DNA of 64,000 nt from Schizochytrium sp. TIO01 (lineage: Eukaryota; Sar; Bigyra; Thraustochytrida; Thraustochytriidae), in NCBI GenBank assembly GCA_004764695.1, contig SMSO01000033.1, positions 325,001 to 389,000 of the forward strand. Direction: 5' to 3'. The position numbers and the translations under genes were made by a program. The notes under the pieces are model-generated. The model ran no database searches and was not told the origin of the DNA. It worked only from the letters and a program-made list of their open reading frames with translations. Below, piece by piece: positions 1 through 13,079 of this stretch. The number at the start of each line of letters is the position of its first letter. The first letter of the stretch is position 1.

Positions 1-37
1 TTCTCTCTCGATGCTATCCTTGCATCTTTTCTGTTCT

Positions 38-58
38 CTTTCTTTCTTTCTTTCTTTA
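38..58. repeat. (TTTC)n microsatellite
   Basis: Short TTTC tetranucleotide run at the left edge, the first of several GAAA/TTTC arrays in the gene-poor part of the window. Confidence 0.9.
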
Positions 59-784
59 TTTTCTTTCTTTCAATTTTTATCATTATTCTTTTTTAAAATG
101 AATAGTACTCCCTCCCCCTTGGGTGACTAAAAGTAATGCGCTTCACTACACTACCATTTGCAACCCTGCATGTCGCACATTTATAATACACCTGATGACA
201 TCCACCCCAAAAGGATATGACTGACACGCACACGATCGGCAGGCAGGCATCTAAGTGCAGATTTGGTGGACCTTGATTACTCAAAATTTGGAAAAAGAGA
301 AAAAAGAATAAAAAGAATAAAAAGGTAATTAAAAAGGGTACTACAATAGCTGTTCTTTTGGCCATTTGAAGATCTCCAAACCTCTGACACGGCGCGATGA
401 GAGAAAGCCACAGCACTTCGTAGAGGAGGTCTTCAAAACGCCAGCCACTGCAAGCTCTCGCAGCCACCAATGGCGTCTCCACAGCCTGGGCCCTCCACCA
501 CCGTGTTCTCACACCGTTGTACCAGGTCTATAGCGTGAGTGCACGATGAGTGAAGAGTGACTCTCCAAGGCCGCCATGGGGAAGGGGGAAAGTGTCCTTG
601 AAGTGCGTCAGGAAACCATGGGCACCAGGCACCGTTGGGACTGTTCGCACTCGGCACGTCATTTTGGCAATCGCCAAGCACGGACACGGAGGCTTTGCGC
701 GCTCGCTACTGAACTGTGAAATGGTTTTCTGCGTGCACGGCACCGCCCACCACCCACCCGTTCGTCGCCATTTGGCGGAGGCTT

Positions 785-786
<2 letters not shown>
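59..786. other. No gene seen
   Basis: Non-repetitive sequence with overlapping short open frames on both strands. None has a recognisable motif, and the frames continue into the GCTT array downstream. I see no convincing coding sequence. Confidence 0.6.

Positions 787-865
<79 letters not shown>
787..865. repeat. (GCTT)n tetranucleotide array, about 20 copies
   Basis: Nearly perfect GCTT array of about 79 bp. Four times three bases gives a 12-bp coding period without stops, so it reads as Leu-Ala-Cys-Leu repeats on + and Ser-Lys-Gln-Ala repeats on -. This explains the several long overlapping open frames across 550-1310. Similar GCTT or GCAA arrays occur at 21307-21450 and 23045-23075. Confidence 0.97.
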
Positions 866-1655
866 CTACCGTGCAGGGTCCTCTCAGCTCGCTCCCCGAT
901 TATGCGCTGCGTGCAATGCGATGCAAGCATCGCCGGTCGCCAGGCACGAGCGAGTTCGCAGCCTGCTCGGAGAACATCGCACGGGTTGCCAGCCAAGTCC
1001 CAAGTTCGCACAAGCGTCGCGATGATGCTGCAGTTCCTGCTCGCTCTGGCCCATCCATGAGCGAGCTGTCGAATGGAATGGGATCGAATGGGATCGAATT
1101 GATTCCGCAAAGCAGGCCGCTGGCCAGCACAGATACATACATCCACTGCGACTCAAGCGTGGCTTGGAGAGCAAGCTCGCAAGCAAGCTCGAGAGCGATC
1201 TCGAGGGGGGGCGATGCTCTCGCCAGGCCTCGCTCGATCGAGAGCGATTGGCCTCGCGGGATTCTATTCAGAGCTCCTCCAGGTATCTATCTCTATCTAG
1301 ACATCTAGACATCCGTCTCCACGCTGTCGCCAGCCACTGCCAGCGCCGTGTCCGCAACGGGAGCGGATGACTGCATGCAAGCGAGCTACTGAGTTGCGCT
1401 CACCACCTCATCACAGATTTGAGGCTCCATGTCCGCTCTCAAGTTTCAACTCCCGAGTGCTCCAAGGATCAGTGCTGATCTTGCGAAGATCGTCAGCAAC
1501 AAGCAAGCTAAGTAAGTGGGTGCCTGCGTACCATGCATCCCAGGGAGCTCTCGCAAAAGGTCAGAATGCGCGGCGATGCCAATCTCAAAGAAAGCAAACG
1601 CGGCTCGATCTGTTTGCTTGTTTGTTTGTCTACCCAGATCCAGAAAATAAAAATT
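866..1655. other. No gene seen; GC-richer spacer
   Basis: Moderately GC-rich spacer with short imperfect repeats such as GAGCAAGCTCGCAAGCAAGC (near 1169) and GGATCGAATG duplications (near 1080-1095). Open frames here are extensions of the GCTT artefact or lack recognisable features. Confidence 0.6.
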
Positions 1656-1732
1656 GCATTCATTCATTCATTCATTCATTCATGGATGGATGCATGCATT
1701 CATGGATGCATGCATGCATGCATCCATCCATC
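1656..1732. repeat. (CATT)n followed by GGAT/GCAT repeats
   Basis: A CATT array of about 26 bp runs directly into alternating ATGGATGG and ATGCATGC units, giving a compound tetranucleotide microsatellite rich in self-complementary GCATGC. Confidence 0.95.
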
Positions 1733-2100
1733 GAAATATCGTTCTTAACAAGAGCTCAATTTCACTGTCATGATGAACACGAATGCTGCTGCACTTTCCA
1801 AATACTCCTACTTGTGTCCACGACGTGGGGAAATGAGTGAGCAACCATGTATGAAAGGGTTTGGTGTTCCTGGAGCGGCGTTTTGTACTCGAAGGCACTG
1901 TGCGGGTCGGCATTGTGCAGTGTGTGGCTATAAAACACAATTGCGGAATCCATCCGTGGCTGTGCTCAGATGGCAAGCGAAGCAGAGTCCTTTCATTCTG
2001 AGATAAGCTGATTCAAGTATTTGCTTATTCTTTCTTTCTTTATAAGTTCTTTCTTTATTTTCATTTCAGTCTCAGGCTATCTATTTATCTTTTTTATTAT

Positions 2101-2150
2101 AAAATTAAAATTAAAATTAAAATTAAAATTAAAATTAAAATTAAAATTAA
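2101..2150. repeat. (AAAATT)n hexanucleotide array, 8 copies
   Basis: Eight essentially perfect AAAATT units in AT-rich DNA. No gene adjoins it. Confidence 0.95.
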
Positions 2151-5094
2151 GTGTTTATTAATAAACAAGTAATCAGCCGGTGCAGGCACACTTGTGTCCT
2201 GATTGGTTGTTCAGAGCTCTTCCCCTAACTAGTTTGTTTTCCTTTGTTTCCCCCTCTTCCTTCGCCAGAGACAGCTCCAAGGCTGTAAAGCCGTCTGAGG
2301 CTGGCGACGCTCGGGAGGAAAACTACCTCAGGTCATAAAGGTGTCGATGTGGAGCTGCTCAGGCCAAGTCGAGCCTACAATGAAGTCTCGAACCAGCGAG
2401 GAATGAGACGCATTCCAAGTTAATCTTGACGATTCAAGGGACAAACGATCTCTTCTTTTTTTTTCTCTTTTCTGTTTGCACTGTTTAGGTAGCTTACTTA
2501 CCTCCCTGTTTCTCTCAAAGTGCGCTACTTTAAATAAAATAATCGTTTACATGCTGCCTCAGTTCTTATCATTTCAAAGCCCAAGTTCTTTTTATTTATA
2601 TATTATCCACTTTTTACTTTTTTGCTTTTTTTAAACATTGTTTTTTAACAAATTAATGAAAATGAATACATGAAAATATACTACGTAGGCACTTCCTATA
2701 TTCGAGTTTCTCCATCCTAGATGAACAGTTATGAATTGTGCTCTTCTGCCATCATGGTTCATGGCCACAAAACTAGGGTAGGTCAAGACAGCTCGGCAAT
2801 TAATTGTGTCAAAGTTTTGATGTATGCCTACTCGCTCATTGACCCAGCCACGTTTCCTCTGCCACAGGTTTCTTTTTGGTACGGTTCATTTGCATAAAGA
2901 GCACGCTTGTCCAGAACCTGAAAAGGCGCTCTCGTTCTGCATTTAAAGGCAGGTCTCCAAAGCAATATGATGAATGCAGCGAGAGAGTTCGCTTCTCGTG
3001 TTTCTTGGTACCTGAGGTTTTGGACTATAGCCACCTCACATGGTTGCAAACTTGCTCAGGTAAAGAAATACCTGTTTCTAAATTGCCTGAACATCACGAT
3101 TCGGAAACAAACTCGCTCCTTCTCCTGAACGATGGGATCTAAGCTTCTCCTCCAATCACAAGTAGATATACCGTGACTCGAAATTATGAATGTGGCAGTG
3201 TTAAATTATGAAGTTTGCTTGTGCTTCGAAGCTATTTTCGGTCATCAGTAGAATTTAGATAGGTACCTATCCACCTGTGTGATGAAAAGTAAGAGAACAA
3301 CTTGAAAGCGAAATGACTTGTCGGTCAGTACTAGGTACACGTAATTTTTATTTTATTTTAACTATTTGTATTCTTATTATTTAAAATTGACTTAGTTGTA
3401 GGCCTGGGCTGAATTCCATGTCTTTGCTTGATTTACAATTTGCAATTTTTGGTACGATATTTTTTTATTTGTTTTAAAGTTTTGGAAAACAATACACATA
3501 TAATTCAAGTTCTCCCTCTTTTAAAATTAAAAAGGTTTTTTATTAAAAAAAAAAAAAAAAAACTCAAACTAACTTGATAACAATAACAGTAATAAAGTAA
3601 AATTTCACTTGACCTGGCTACCCGGATACCCAAAGAGAAAAAGCGATTCCAGATTCTATTGTTAGCTATCTTTTACTTCTTGATTGAGGAAAAATAAAAG
3701 CTTCAAGTCAGAAACTTTTGCCTCCAACGAAAATACTGACGGGCCTGCAAATCCGTGCCTTCTTAAGGTCAAAAACACTGTTTTGAGGGCGACAGCTCAA
3801 GCTATGAAGGTGCTGAGTTTCTTCGCTCGTACCCTCGTTCTTCTTCTCACAGCAACCACAGTTTTCAGTACGGCACCTCTTATCTACTCTTGCGCTTGCT
3901 ACAGTACTTGCCTGCCTTTCTACCTTTCCACCTACTTACCAGAACCAAGTCTTGAGGGTTTCTTTCGTAAGCACTCGTTCTCATTTATTAAAAAATTAAA
4001 ATTAAAAATTAAGAATTAAAAACTAGTGAATCGAATAGGCCCACGCGTTGCCGAAAACCACGGCTTTAAGCACAGTCGGTACCCATTTACTATTTATTCT
4101 TCGCTTCAAGACTGACGCGAGTTTTATTCATTTTGGCTAAAGTCAGCAAAGTATTCGCCCATCCCGCTGCGTGTGAATGAGTCGACGACTGAAGAGATAG
4201 CTGGCCCATGATCCCCGGCAAAAGTTCGAGGCCTTCTTTATAAACCTGGAGCGCAGAAGTAACAAGCTCATTTGAGTTTATTTGATACAGCCTTTTCATT
4301 TAGTTGAATCCATGAATGAATTATCGATCACGGCTAAAATTAATGAAAGTCGTGTCGAATTCGCAGAACTCGGACTCGTCAGCAACCTTAGGATATACGG
4401 AACTTGCTTGCAACTACTCGGCCCGAGAGCTCCGCCAAAACTACGTGAACTCGGATGCCTCGGACCACATCTCTAGAGCAGCTCCAGCATTGTGCGTGTG
4501 TGCGTGCACCCTTGAGACTCTTCAGAGCCACCCATCAGCAAGTGCACCCGGAGACACTCGCTCGCCGTCTCTTCGCCAAAACGAAGATGGCGCTCTCGAA
4601 GTTCTTCGAGTTCAACTCGCGCGAGCCGCAGTCCAAAAGAGGTGCAGTCTGTTTGTCTAGGCGGTGCCTGCGAAGAGCTTCGAAGGTGGTGTCGGCACTG
4701 GCCGGCGGCGAGGGATTTCAAAAGCAGCGTTTTGGCCTTGGCTTGTTTAGATTGCCAAACGACCTTGGTTCTCGAACCGACGAAAACACCGTCTCTGCTT
4801 TCAAGAAACAAATCGTTCATTCTTTTGCTCTCTCTATTCATATTCGGCGCTAACTGCTACTTCCTCTTCTTTACAATCCTCAGCAGTGTTTCATTCATGT
4901 CATATGCTACCACTACAGCATTTTTTAAATTAATAATACCATCTTTTTAAGCAGTAAGAGGCTCATTCAACGAAAAACAGTTTTCCTCATAATCGAATTT
5001 TAACTAAAAAGTCACAAAGCGTGTTGCTTTTATGACATTTATGATGATCATGATCAAGTGTAGCATCCATTCATCACCCTGATACGCTTGTATT
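2151..5094. other. AT-rich spacer, no supported gene
   Basis: AT-rich DNA with a poly(A) run near 3546-3562 and scattered oligo(T) runs. The largest open frames (3684-4019 +, 4316-4660 +, 4473-4841 -) have no recognisable domain and overlap each other on opposite strands. I see no gene that I can support. Confidence 0.6.
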
Positions 5095-5095
5095 T

Positions 5096-5096
5096 G

Positions 5097-5127
<31 letters not shown>
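5096..5127. repeat. (TTTTG)n microsatellite
   Basis: Five-base TTTTG array of about six units. Confidence 0.9.
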
Positions 5128-5277
5128 GTAAAAGTAAGCAGAAAGAAGGGCGTTCTTGGAATCTTGGGAGATGACGAAAAACTAAACATCATCTCGGAAA
5201 TGGAACCTCGCAGAGATAGGTAGTTCTTAGGTCAAGACCGAGTCACAAAGTGCCTTTCTGGAGACGAGTGGTGGTGG

Positions 5278-5318
5278 CGCCGGTGCCGGTGCCGGTGCCG
5301 GTGCCGGTGCCGGTGCCG
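5278..5318. repeat. (GGTGCC)n hexanucleotide array
   Basis: About seven units of GGTGCC. On the minus strand it reads as alternating Ala-Pro, which creates the apparent open frame 5227-5604. No other support for a gene. Confidence 0.93.
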
Positions 5319-5782
5319 ACGCCGATGCTGCTACAAAACTAGCTGCCAAGCTGCCTGCGAAACGGGCGTGGCCCCATTTGTTGGAGGCTCCACAGTCTGC
5401 CTGGGTAAGCATAACCGCCACGGCCTGCTTGCCGCCCTTGGAGAGCGCCGGGCGCCACTGTATGTCGTCCTGGAGGAGGCCCTGCTCATGAATGCATTGA
5501 CATTTATTGGTCTGTCGGGCTGCCGATGAATCTCTAGTGAGCGAGTCGGAACCCTGATCAAGCCTGCGGATGCCGGGTGCCGCTGATACGATTGGTGAAA
5601 TCAAGAAGCGTCTTCAAGACCTCCTTCGATGGAACGAGGTACAGCTCCAATACGGTTTGCTTTGTTCTGGTTCATGGCCATGGCCTCGATCGATAATGCT
5701 GATGATCGATTCGTTGACGAGGCCATTTGCAAAGACCTTGAAAAATCGATCGCTCCCTAGCTGGCCACCTTTCAGGCGTGCG

Positions 5783-5816
5783 CCTGCCTGCCTACCTGCC
5801 TGCCTGCCTGCCTGCC
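5783..5816. repeat. (CCTG)n tetranucleotide array
   Basis: CCTG/CCTA units in tandem. Short open frames across it are repeat artefacts. Confidence 0.9.
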
Positions 5817-5910
5817 CCATCGCATCTGTGGCGGCCCACGGGACCGCAGAAGTTCTTGCCATCGATGTTGGCACTGCCCGCTTCCCTCTTTCGAAAGCCT
5901 AGTCCAGGCA

Positions 5911-6085
5911 GAATTGTAATTGAAATTGAAATTGAGATTGGAATTCAAATTCAAATTCATATTCGTATTCGAATTTTAGTTCAAGTTCAAATTCAAATTC
6001 AAATTCAAATTCATATACATGTTTTATTTAAATTCAAAACTCAAAACCCAAATGCAAATGCAAATTCAGACTCAAACTCAAATTT
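5911..6085. repeat. Degenerate AAATTC/AATTGA hexamer array
   Basis: About 175 bp of imperfect hexamers: AATTGA units first, then AAATTC, drifting to AAATGC and ACTCAA. It looks like an old expanded hexanucleotide repeat that has accumulated point changes. Confidence 0.85.
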
Positions 6086-6206
6086 ATGTGGCTTTGCTTT
6101 GGCATTTCTATTCCTTGCACGGCTCCTAGCTTGCGGTGTCTGCCAGACGAGAGGTCGGGGAGTCTGGGACGGCGCGAGGGTGGGATCGCCAGATTCTCCT
6201 CCTCCT

Positions 6207-6258
6207 CATTCATTCATTCATTCATTCATTCACGCATGTATGCATGCATGCATGCATC
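6207..6258. repeat. (ATTC)n plus (GCAT)n compound array
   Basis: An ATTC array of about 25 bp is followed by ATGCATGC repeats, the same ATTC-then-GCAT combination seen at 1656-1732. Confidence 0.9.
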
Positions 6259-6483
6259 TTGCTCAGATATATACGCTGCTGCGCCATTCGCACAGGTGGA
6301 CTTGAACTTTGCTGCTTTTTGTCTTCAAGACTTGATTTGCAATGCTGCTATGCGATTGGCTGCCTGCCGGACTACCAAACCTTGCTGGAAGCGGTGGCGG
6401 TACTGTGCACGGCACAGCGAGCGTGCGCGAAACGAGGATCCCTCTTGGCAGAAGAAGCTCTTCCACTTGAGCACCGCAACTTG

Positions 6484-6535
6484 ACGACGACGACGACAAG
6501 AACAGAGCAGAGCAGAGCAGAGCAGAACAGAGCAG
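6484..6535. repeat. GAC trinucleotide and AGAGC pentamer runs
   Basis: A GACGACGACGAC run followed by about five AGAGC/AGAAC pentamers. Confidence 0.85.
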
Positions 6536-8880
6536 ACCGGCCGAACTACTCCAAGTTCCGCTACCCAACTTGCCAGCTGGCTAGCCACCACCAGGTGGGG
6601 TCCTCCCGTGGATGTGGAGCACAAGGTAGATGGATTTCACCGATACATTTATTGATTGATTCATTAATTCATTCACTCAAGAACTAGCTAGGGAGTACGA
6701 CAGAGTTATTTTCTGTTCCATCCATACGATAACACAACCTTGTTTTCCACGCTCAGGGAATCTGGAGCTGAGATTCGTCTCAAACGTAGTTCTAGATCGA
6801 CACTTCGCCATCGTCACAAGCTAGTTGCAAGCGTGCGCATGAACTGTATTTGTTTGCTCTCATCGTGAATGCCTTTGCTCGCTTACTTGCTCGCTCGCAG
6901 TTGTTGGCTGGTGGCACGGGTGCTTTACAGATCATCGCGACCAAAGTCCTGAGGCGTCTCTATTTGCTTCCAGAGGTTGTATCATAGTGTGGAAAAAACA
7001 AACAAAATTGTACAAATGTTTTACAATTTATTTGCAAATTGTGCATGGAATCTACAACTTCGACGACCTAGTTGATGGATCGAGGCCTGAATTGCCTATG
7101 AGACAACCGGCGAGAACGGTGGTGCGGCAGTTCGACAGTTCGGAGTTCCTTTCCAAGTCCTTCCCGATCTCCCAAAACATGCACAGAACGTAGTCATCAA
7201 TTGACATCTAACTTTACAATGACTTGAACCAACACGTGAGGTTCTTTCACATGATGCGAATGTCAATGCAATTTGAACTTCTGTTGTCTAGGGTGATATT
7301 GGCTTGTTCTTCAACAAGGAGAGGTTCTTGTCATTGGTGATACCTCGGGCAGGATATGTAAGCGTGAGCATATATCATGTTAATTGCAAACATTCGGCGA
7401 CCACGATGGCTCTGAGTCTGACGTCGACGAAGCGTGCTTATCAAAGCTCGCGCCGACTTTCGTCAGGTCCTTCAAAGAGACGCTCCTCGACAGACCATGT
7501 CTCCTATAGAGAATGAAGAAAGAAAGAAAGAAAGAAAGAAATAGAGGAAAGAAAGACCTTTTCGCATCATAGTAATAGTGTATAGGTACCGACTAGTTAG
7601 AATCAGCCACTTCAAATATAAGGGCCGAAAAGGGAAAGAAACAAGAATATATATAGAGCCTTTCTCTTTTCTTTTTAGAGCCATTTTTTTGTTTTAATTA
7701 AAAGGTACCTGTGTAACTTTTAGTGTGACTTGGAATAATTGTTGTGATGATGATGACGGCTCATTCCTTCTATTATTCTGGTTTGCTTAGCGACGGCCAG
7801 CTCGAGCAGCTCATTGGATGGAGCTGAGACTTCCCAGCCAGTCATGAGTCAGCGCTGTCTAGCGAGAGCAGGTCATCTGAGGCAGAAAGATCGATCTACA
7901 ATTTGATTCTTCATATGAACAACTTCGCCTCTCTTTCTTGATTTTCTTCAGCACATGCTAAAGAGGCAGTCCTCAAACCCCTACTTTCTTCTTTTATTAA
8001 TGACTTTTTTTTTTTTTTTTTTACAACTTTATTTTCAAGTTGTAGTTATTTATTTTATACTTTTTTTTTCTTTTTTTCAAACGTTTTCTTATGCATCTAT
8101 CCTATGAAATGGAAAGTGCTCTTTCTAGTAACTTTACTACGTCATCAAGGGAAGCCTTAGGGTAAATATTGCATTAAACTGTTACCAAGTAGATCTTTCT
8201 CTCCTTCTCCCTTCTTCTTCCTCTTTTCAGAAGCATTTTTTACTGCGCTTTTCATAAAAGAAATTAACCCACGTGAACTTTTCGTTGGTCTTGAAAAAAA
8301 CGCAGATTCGATGATCGGCCAGACGGTGTAGGAGCCTTTTTGACGATGGATCTGTACAGTCCACCAATTCCCATGCCGTTCAGGAGTATACTTGGTATCA
8401 AGTGCTTTTTTGCGGGACCTCCCCTCATCCAGTCCTTTGTTTCGCTTTTCTCAGACAGATATCACCTTTCATTGATTTAGTGCTTCCTTGTATCACAGCA
8501 CTAAAACAAATGCTTGTATTTCATTCATCTCTTGAGAGGAATGGAAAGAAAGAAAGAAATAAAGAAAAAGAAAACATTTCGTGGGAACAAACAACAATTG
8601 TAGAAGGGGCGAAAAGGATCTTTGGCGAACTCAAGGAATGGAAACAAGCTTGAAAGGGCACCTTCCAACCCTCCTTTTGCTACCGCAAGTAATCCCTCAC
8701 AATTTATCAACCTTTCAATGAAACAAGCAACTTGAAGGCTCCTTTTTTCATTACCGACTACAAATTACCTTTACCATACAAAGGCGCAGTGCTTTTGTTA
8801 TTTTTCTACTTCTATTTTAATTTTGAATTAACAATTTAATTCAAAATGCTTTTTCATCACCAAATTTCTCGTCGCAAACA
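6536..8880. other. No supported gene; includes GAAA and poly(T) runs
   Basis: Spacer DNA with a (GAAA)n run at about 7517-7541, a poly(T) run at about 8006-8022 and AT-rich stretches. Open frames are short and featureless. A small frame at 8402-8653 (+) crosses a GAAA-rich patch and is not convincing. Confidence 0.6.
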
Positions 8881-8881
8881 T

Positions 8882-8928
<47 letters not shown>

Positions 8929-8932
8929 AAAA
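8882..8932. repeat. (GAAA)n tetranucleotide array
   Basis: About 13 perfect GAAA units. It supplies the Lys/Glu/Arg-rich part of an open frame on the plus strand, which I attribute to the repeat. Confidence 0.96.
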
Positions 8933-8969
8933 ACAATTAAAAAAAGAGAAGAGACCAACAACGCCACGA

Positions 8970-9250
8970 AGACCTCCTTCGCCGCAGCCACCCGATTGCT
9001 GCCCCACCTTCCGCCAGCGTCCAGGACAGGTCGCGCGCCGCTCTTGGCCGGAGGCTGCCTTCCTGGGCCAGCTCCACCCTCAAAGGAGCTCCCGCTGGCC
9101 AGCGCTGGTCGTCTTCTGCCGCGCCTTCGCTGCCTTGGGCCTCAAGTTCTTCAACTTCTGCCGCCGCGCCGCCTCTTTCTCCTCCCATCCATCAGTCGGC
9201 GGCCTAGTCGCCCTCTACCTCTTTCTCTAGCACCCAGCCTCGGCGGGCCC
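8970..9250. other. GC-rich islet without clear coding function
   Basis: About 280 bp of strongly GC-rich sequence, open in several frames on both strands, with Pro, Leu, Arg and Ala-rich translations. No domain or motif is visible. It resembles in composition the islets at about 10.85-11.06, 21.88-22.05, 23.65-23.92 and 59.0-59.6 kb. Confidence 0.5.
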
Positions 9251-12200
9251 CCATAGTCTCCATAATAGTTCCATTTCGTTTCCTCGAAGGTACACCCTGG
9301 TAGCTGGGCACTAACACACTGCTAGTGCTTTTAGAACGAACGGCATTTCTCGCAACGTCTCTCTTTCTCTCATTGGGCAGTCAGTCCTTTCATGGGGGTG
9401 CTTCCCACGCTGCCCCCTCTCTTTGCCACACGAAGGTGCGCGCGTGGGGGGTACGGTGGATGTTTGGGTTTGTTGTTGTGGAAAGGCTTTCATTTATTCA
9501 CTTTGAAAACACAACTCGAAAGTACCCACGTGCACAGGTACGTTCTAACTTGCTTGCTTACCTGAGCTGAGCTGTGCGAAAACCTCACTCGTCGACGAGG
9601 AAAGCACTGGTCTCAGTGGATCTTCGGGACGGCTTTTGGCCCAACGAGCAGCGGCTGAAGGCTCGTTTTCATCGAGGCTTGGACTTGGTCCAAGCCGAGG
9701 CGCGGATCCTGAAGAACCCACGGTGCAAAATGCGCCCTCAACAAGTCTACTTTTCAAGGCCACTCACTTCTACAGTAAGCCCTAAGCCACTGGTGCGCTG
9801 GCTCACCAGCGAGTTTTAAAACGAAGTTTTCTTAAGACCGCATTGCAGTCATTATGGCCCGTTTGAAAAACCGATGGGCGATAGAGACGGCTGAGTGACT
9901 GGTAGTGCTATGCTGAGAAGGAGTTAAACTAAGAGGTCTGGAATCTCAATCAATCGATCCATCCACAGACCGCGTATGTCTTTAGTATTGCGGAACAGGG
10001 AGGAATGCATGACTACTCTATAGCTTACATACATCCATACATGCATATATATACAGATACATAGGAACGTCAAGTACAATACTTGGAATTATTGTTCTTT
10101 TTGCTGCACACCATTCTGCTTTCACCTGCTTTCTGGCTGTGCCTGCACAGAGCGGCACGATCGATGCCCTGTGATGGATCTCTGTGGCTTCAAGTTGAGG
10201 TTTACTGCCCAGGTTTTCATCTTGAAAAGCTTTCGAGCAGGGAGTTCGAACCTACCTACAGAAGTCGAGACAGACGAAAGAAGCAGAATGGCCGTATTTT
10301 TAATATTTTATTATTTAATTTAATTAAACAAACTCTAAGAATATTACTATTCTATTTTAAATTAAAATTAAAAGTTTATGAAATATGTCGATCACCATAT
10401 ATAAATCATCACATCATTTCATTCATTTCGAAACAAACACAAATTTTTTAAATAAAATAACAATGATAATAATAACAACAACCATAAAAGTGATCGATAC
10501 CATGAAACACTTCTGCGAGTCTGTCCCGAGCGCACTTGCTCGCGCTGCCTCCACCATCCAAGCGAAGAGACCAAGCAACAGGGCCGAAGCCGGCGTGATA
10601 GAGCACTTACCGTGATGCACACGCCGCCTCCGCCCTCCCAGGCAGCCCATTCCTATGCACAAACAATCAATCAAACAAACAAACAAACAAACTTCGTTAA
10701 CTGTCTAATTATTTGCTCGCATCAATATAATAACAAGATAATTAGGAAACAGCTCTCGCGCCGTCGAGTGTTCACGTGCCACCATGTGCTAATACCGGAC
10801 GCTACCTAAGCCCGTGTTTAAAGCATGTGGAATGCGACGCGCGGGTAAGAACCGCACGCCCTTGCTCGGACTGCACCTGTGTTCAGAAGATCAGGCTCCA
10901 GGCCTCGCGCTCTTGCTCGCCGCGAGCGAGAGAGAAAGCTGTGGCGAAGAGGCAAGAGAGAAAGCCGAGCCCTGGCCTCGCTGGACCCTCCTCCGGCGTG
11001 CCTGGTCGCCCGCCTGGCCAGGTCCTTGGCGGCCTCTCTCGCCTTCTCGCTTTCTCCTCGCTATAGCTAGCTAGCTGGGCACGGACCACGCGCCACTTTC
11101 GCATTGCATTGCGTTCTTCGTTGTTTGTTTCGTTCTCTGTTGAGCAGAGTAAGACTTAGCTATCTAGTTAGTCAGTCATTTATAGAGAGAACGCGCTGTG
11201 GAACGCTGTTCTGTTCTCGCTTCAACCTTGAAAGGTCGAAGAATGGGTCCAGAAAGAACGGCAATTGCAAAGGCGCTGCCCGTTCTCCAAAATAAAGAAG
11301 AACAACCCGCCTCGCGCCTAGGAGCGGCCTACCGGGCCGCCTAGCTCACCGGCGTGCGCCGGGTTTGTTCTTTTCGAAATCGTCGAGCGAGTCAGACGTA
11401 AGTGAGGATCAATGCGTTAGCTATTGGAGAAACCATCTTCCGTATGCAGGCAGCTCAAGGAAAGGAACGAGCGAAAGCTTCGCGTTAGCTACCGGTTTTC
11501 GTTCCAAGGGGTTCTTTGGAGGTTTGTTTGATCGTTTGTTTGAGGGATTGAGGCGGCTCTTGAGGAAAGATTGGAAGCGCTCGTGGAAAGATCCGGGTCG
11601 AATGACCGTCTGAGTGAGATTCTTTGAGACTCGGATTATGGTTTCCTTTCTTTATTTCTTTATTTCTTTATTTGTTGTTTTTTGCTATTTTTTAGTTTGC
11701 TTGCTAACTTAGGTTAGTCAGGTACTTAGTTACATACTTAGCTTTGGATTTGCCCATCTCATGAGAAGCTCTCCATGTTTACTGTGAAACCTCGCTGCCG
11801 AGGAAAATGATCCTCCCACACCACGCCCCCTCAAGGACCGCATCCGAGGAAGAGAAGACTGTGCGCCTCTATTACAAGATTCTAATCAATAATGCTGGCT
11901 AGATATTGATACAGCCTGTTTTTGGTGATAGAAGATACCGGAACAGCTGCGGGCGTGTCTTCCTCACGTTCCACTGGGCAAACTCCACCCCTTACAAACA
12001 AGGGCTGTGCCCTCCCACTTTCACGGAATTGTGCTCGCAACTCGAAAAGAAGCCCCGCAGAGCCTCACGTTCTCCCATGATTGGCTTGAAACAAAGATGC
12101 TGTGGGTTCAAGGTGTGGGGTAGATCTCCTGGAGCCACCGAAGCCGTCCATTCCCTTACACAGGGGTAGAGTAGTCGTAGCTAATAATGATAGTATATCA

Positions 12201-12949
12201 CGAAGGAATGTTTATTCTATGATTTCATTTCTGTAAAAGTGTTTTTGAATCACAAGAAAGAGAAACTCTTAGTATGTACGTGTTGTTTGAATTTTTAAAA
12301 GTCTTTGGAACCTTAAATAATCAAGATCGTCATTCTTTGCTTTAAGGTTTCACTTTTCCAAGTTCACTTTTCTATTTCAAAGAAACAAAGCAATCAATCA
12401 ATCAATCAAGAACTCAAAAGTGCTCCGACGTATGACAGAGCCGAGTTTCTTGATGAACAAGCTTTGACGTGCACCGAATAGGTCACAGAATGGTAGAGGA
12501 ATCTACTTTGCACGGTTTGGAGTAGCTTTAAACAGTGATTACAAACAGAGTTAGTTGTCAATCATCGGCTTACTTTCGTCCCGTGCTCCACACGTTTTCG
12601 CTTTTTAATTCTTATTTTCTCTTTCCTTTCCACTCAAAACACGTTGTAGTAGTAACACCCTCCTTTATTTTCTTTTAGCCTTTCTCTGAAAGGCATCGTG
12701 ACTGATCACTCATTATCGAAATCTTTGCAAAGGAGGAGAAGAAGAAGAAGAAATGAAAAAACACGTTTTAAAACTTTTAAATAAATGTTTTAAGACATTT
12801 TATTTTAAGTTAATTTTTAAATAATGTAAAGAGGAACAAGCTCCTCTTCTTCCAGGTCGGTGTTTGGAAAGTGTTCTCTTCCGTCTTCTTCTTCCTACTT
12901 CGAGTCTGCTTTGTATATGTTCTTCTTATGATCAAATAAATTAAGTACA
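9251..12949. other. No supported gene
   Basis: Mixed-composition spacer containing short ATTC, CAAA and CAAT repeats, a GC-rich islet at about 10850-11060 and a pair of adjacent hairpins at 11324-11362. Open frames of 60-140 codons have no recognisable features. Confidence 0.6.
11324..11362. other. Two adjacent short GC hairpins
   Basis: GCGGCC (11324-11329) pairs with GGCCGC (11335-11340) across a TACCG loop. Eight bases later CCGGC pairs with GCCGG across a GTGC loop (11349-11362). The stems are perfect. Whether they are transcribed is unknown. Confidence 0.55.
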
Positions 12950-13003
12950 AAGAAAGAAAGAAAGAAAGAAAGAAGGAAAGAAAGAAAGAAAGAAAGAAAG
13001 AAA
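12950..13003. repeat. (GAAA)n array with one GGAA interruption
   Basis: About 13 GAAA units with a single GGAA unit in the middle. The minus-strand open frame across it reads Ser-Phe-Phe-Leu repeats and is an artefact. Confidence 0.95.
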
Positions 13004-13079
13004 CTCGAAAGAGAAAAGGAAATGAAGGAATGAAAGAGAGAGTGTTGAAAAACTTGAACGAAAACGATTCAAACAGCAA

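Noticed and set aside
550-1308. 252-codon plus frame and overlapping 146-codon minus frame
   Set aside because: Both are carried by the stop-free (GCTT)n array and have no motif outside it.
5778-6687. Overlapping plus frames of 132-183 codons
   Set aside because: Made largely of CCTG, AAATTC and ATTC microsatellites (Ile-Gln and Phe-Ile-His-Ser repeats).
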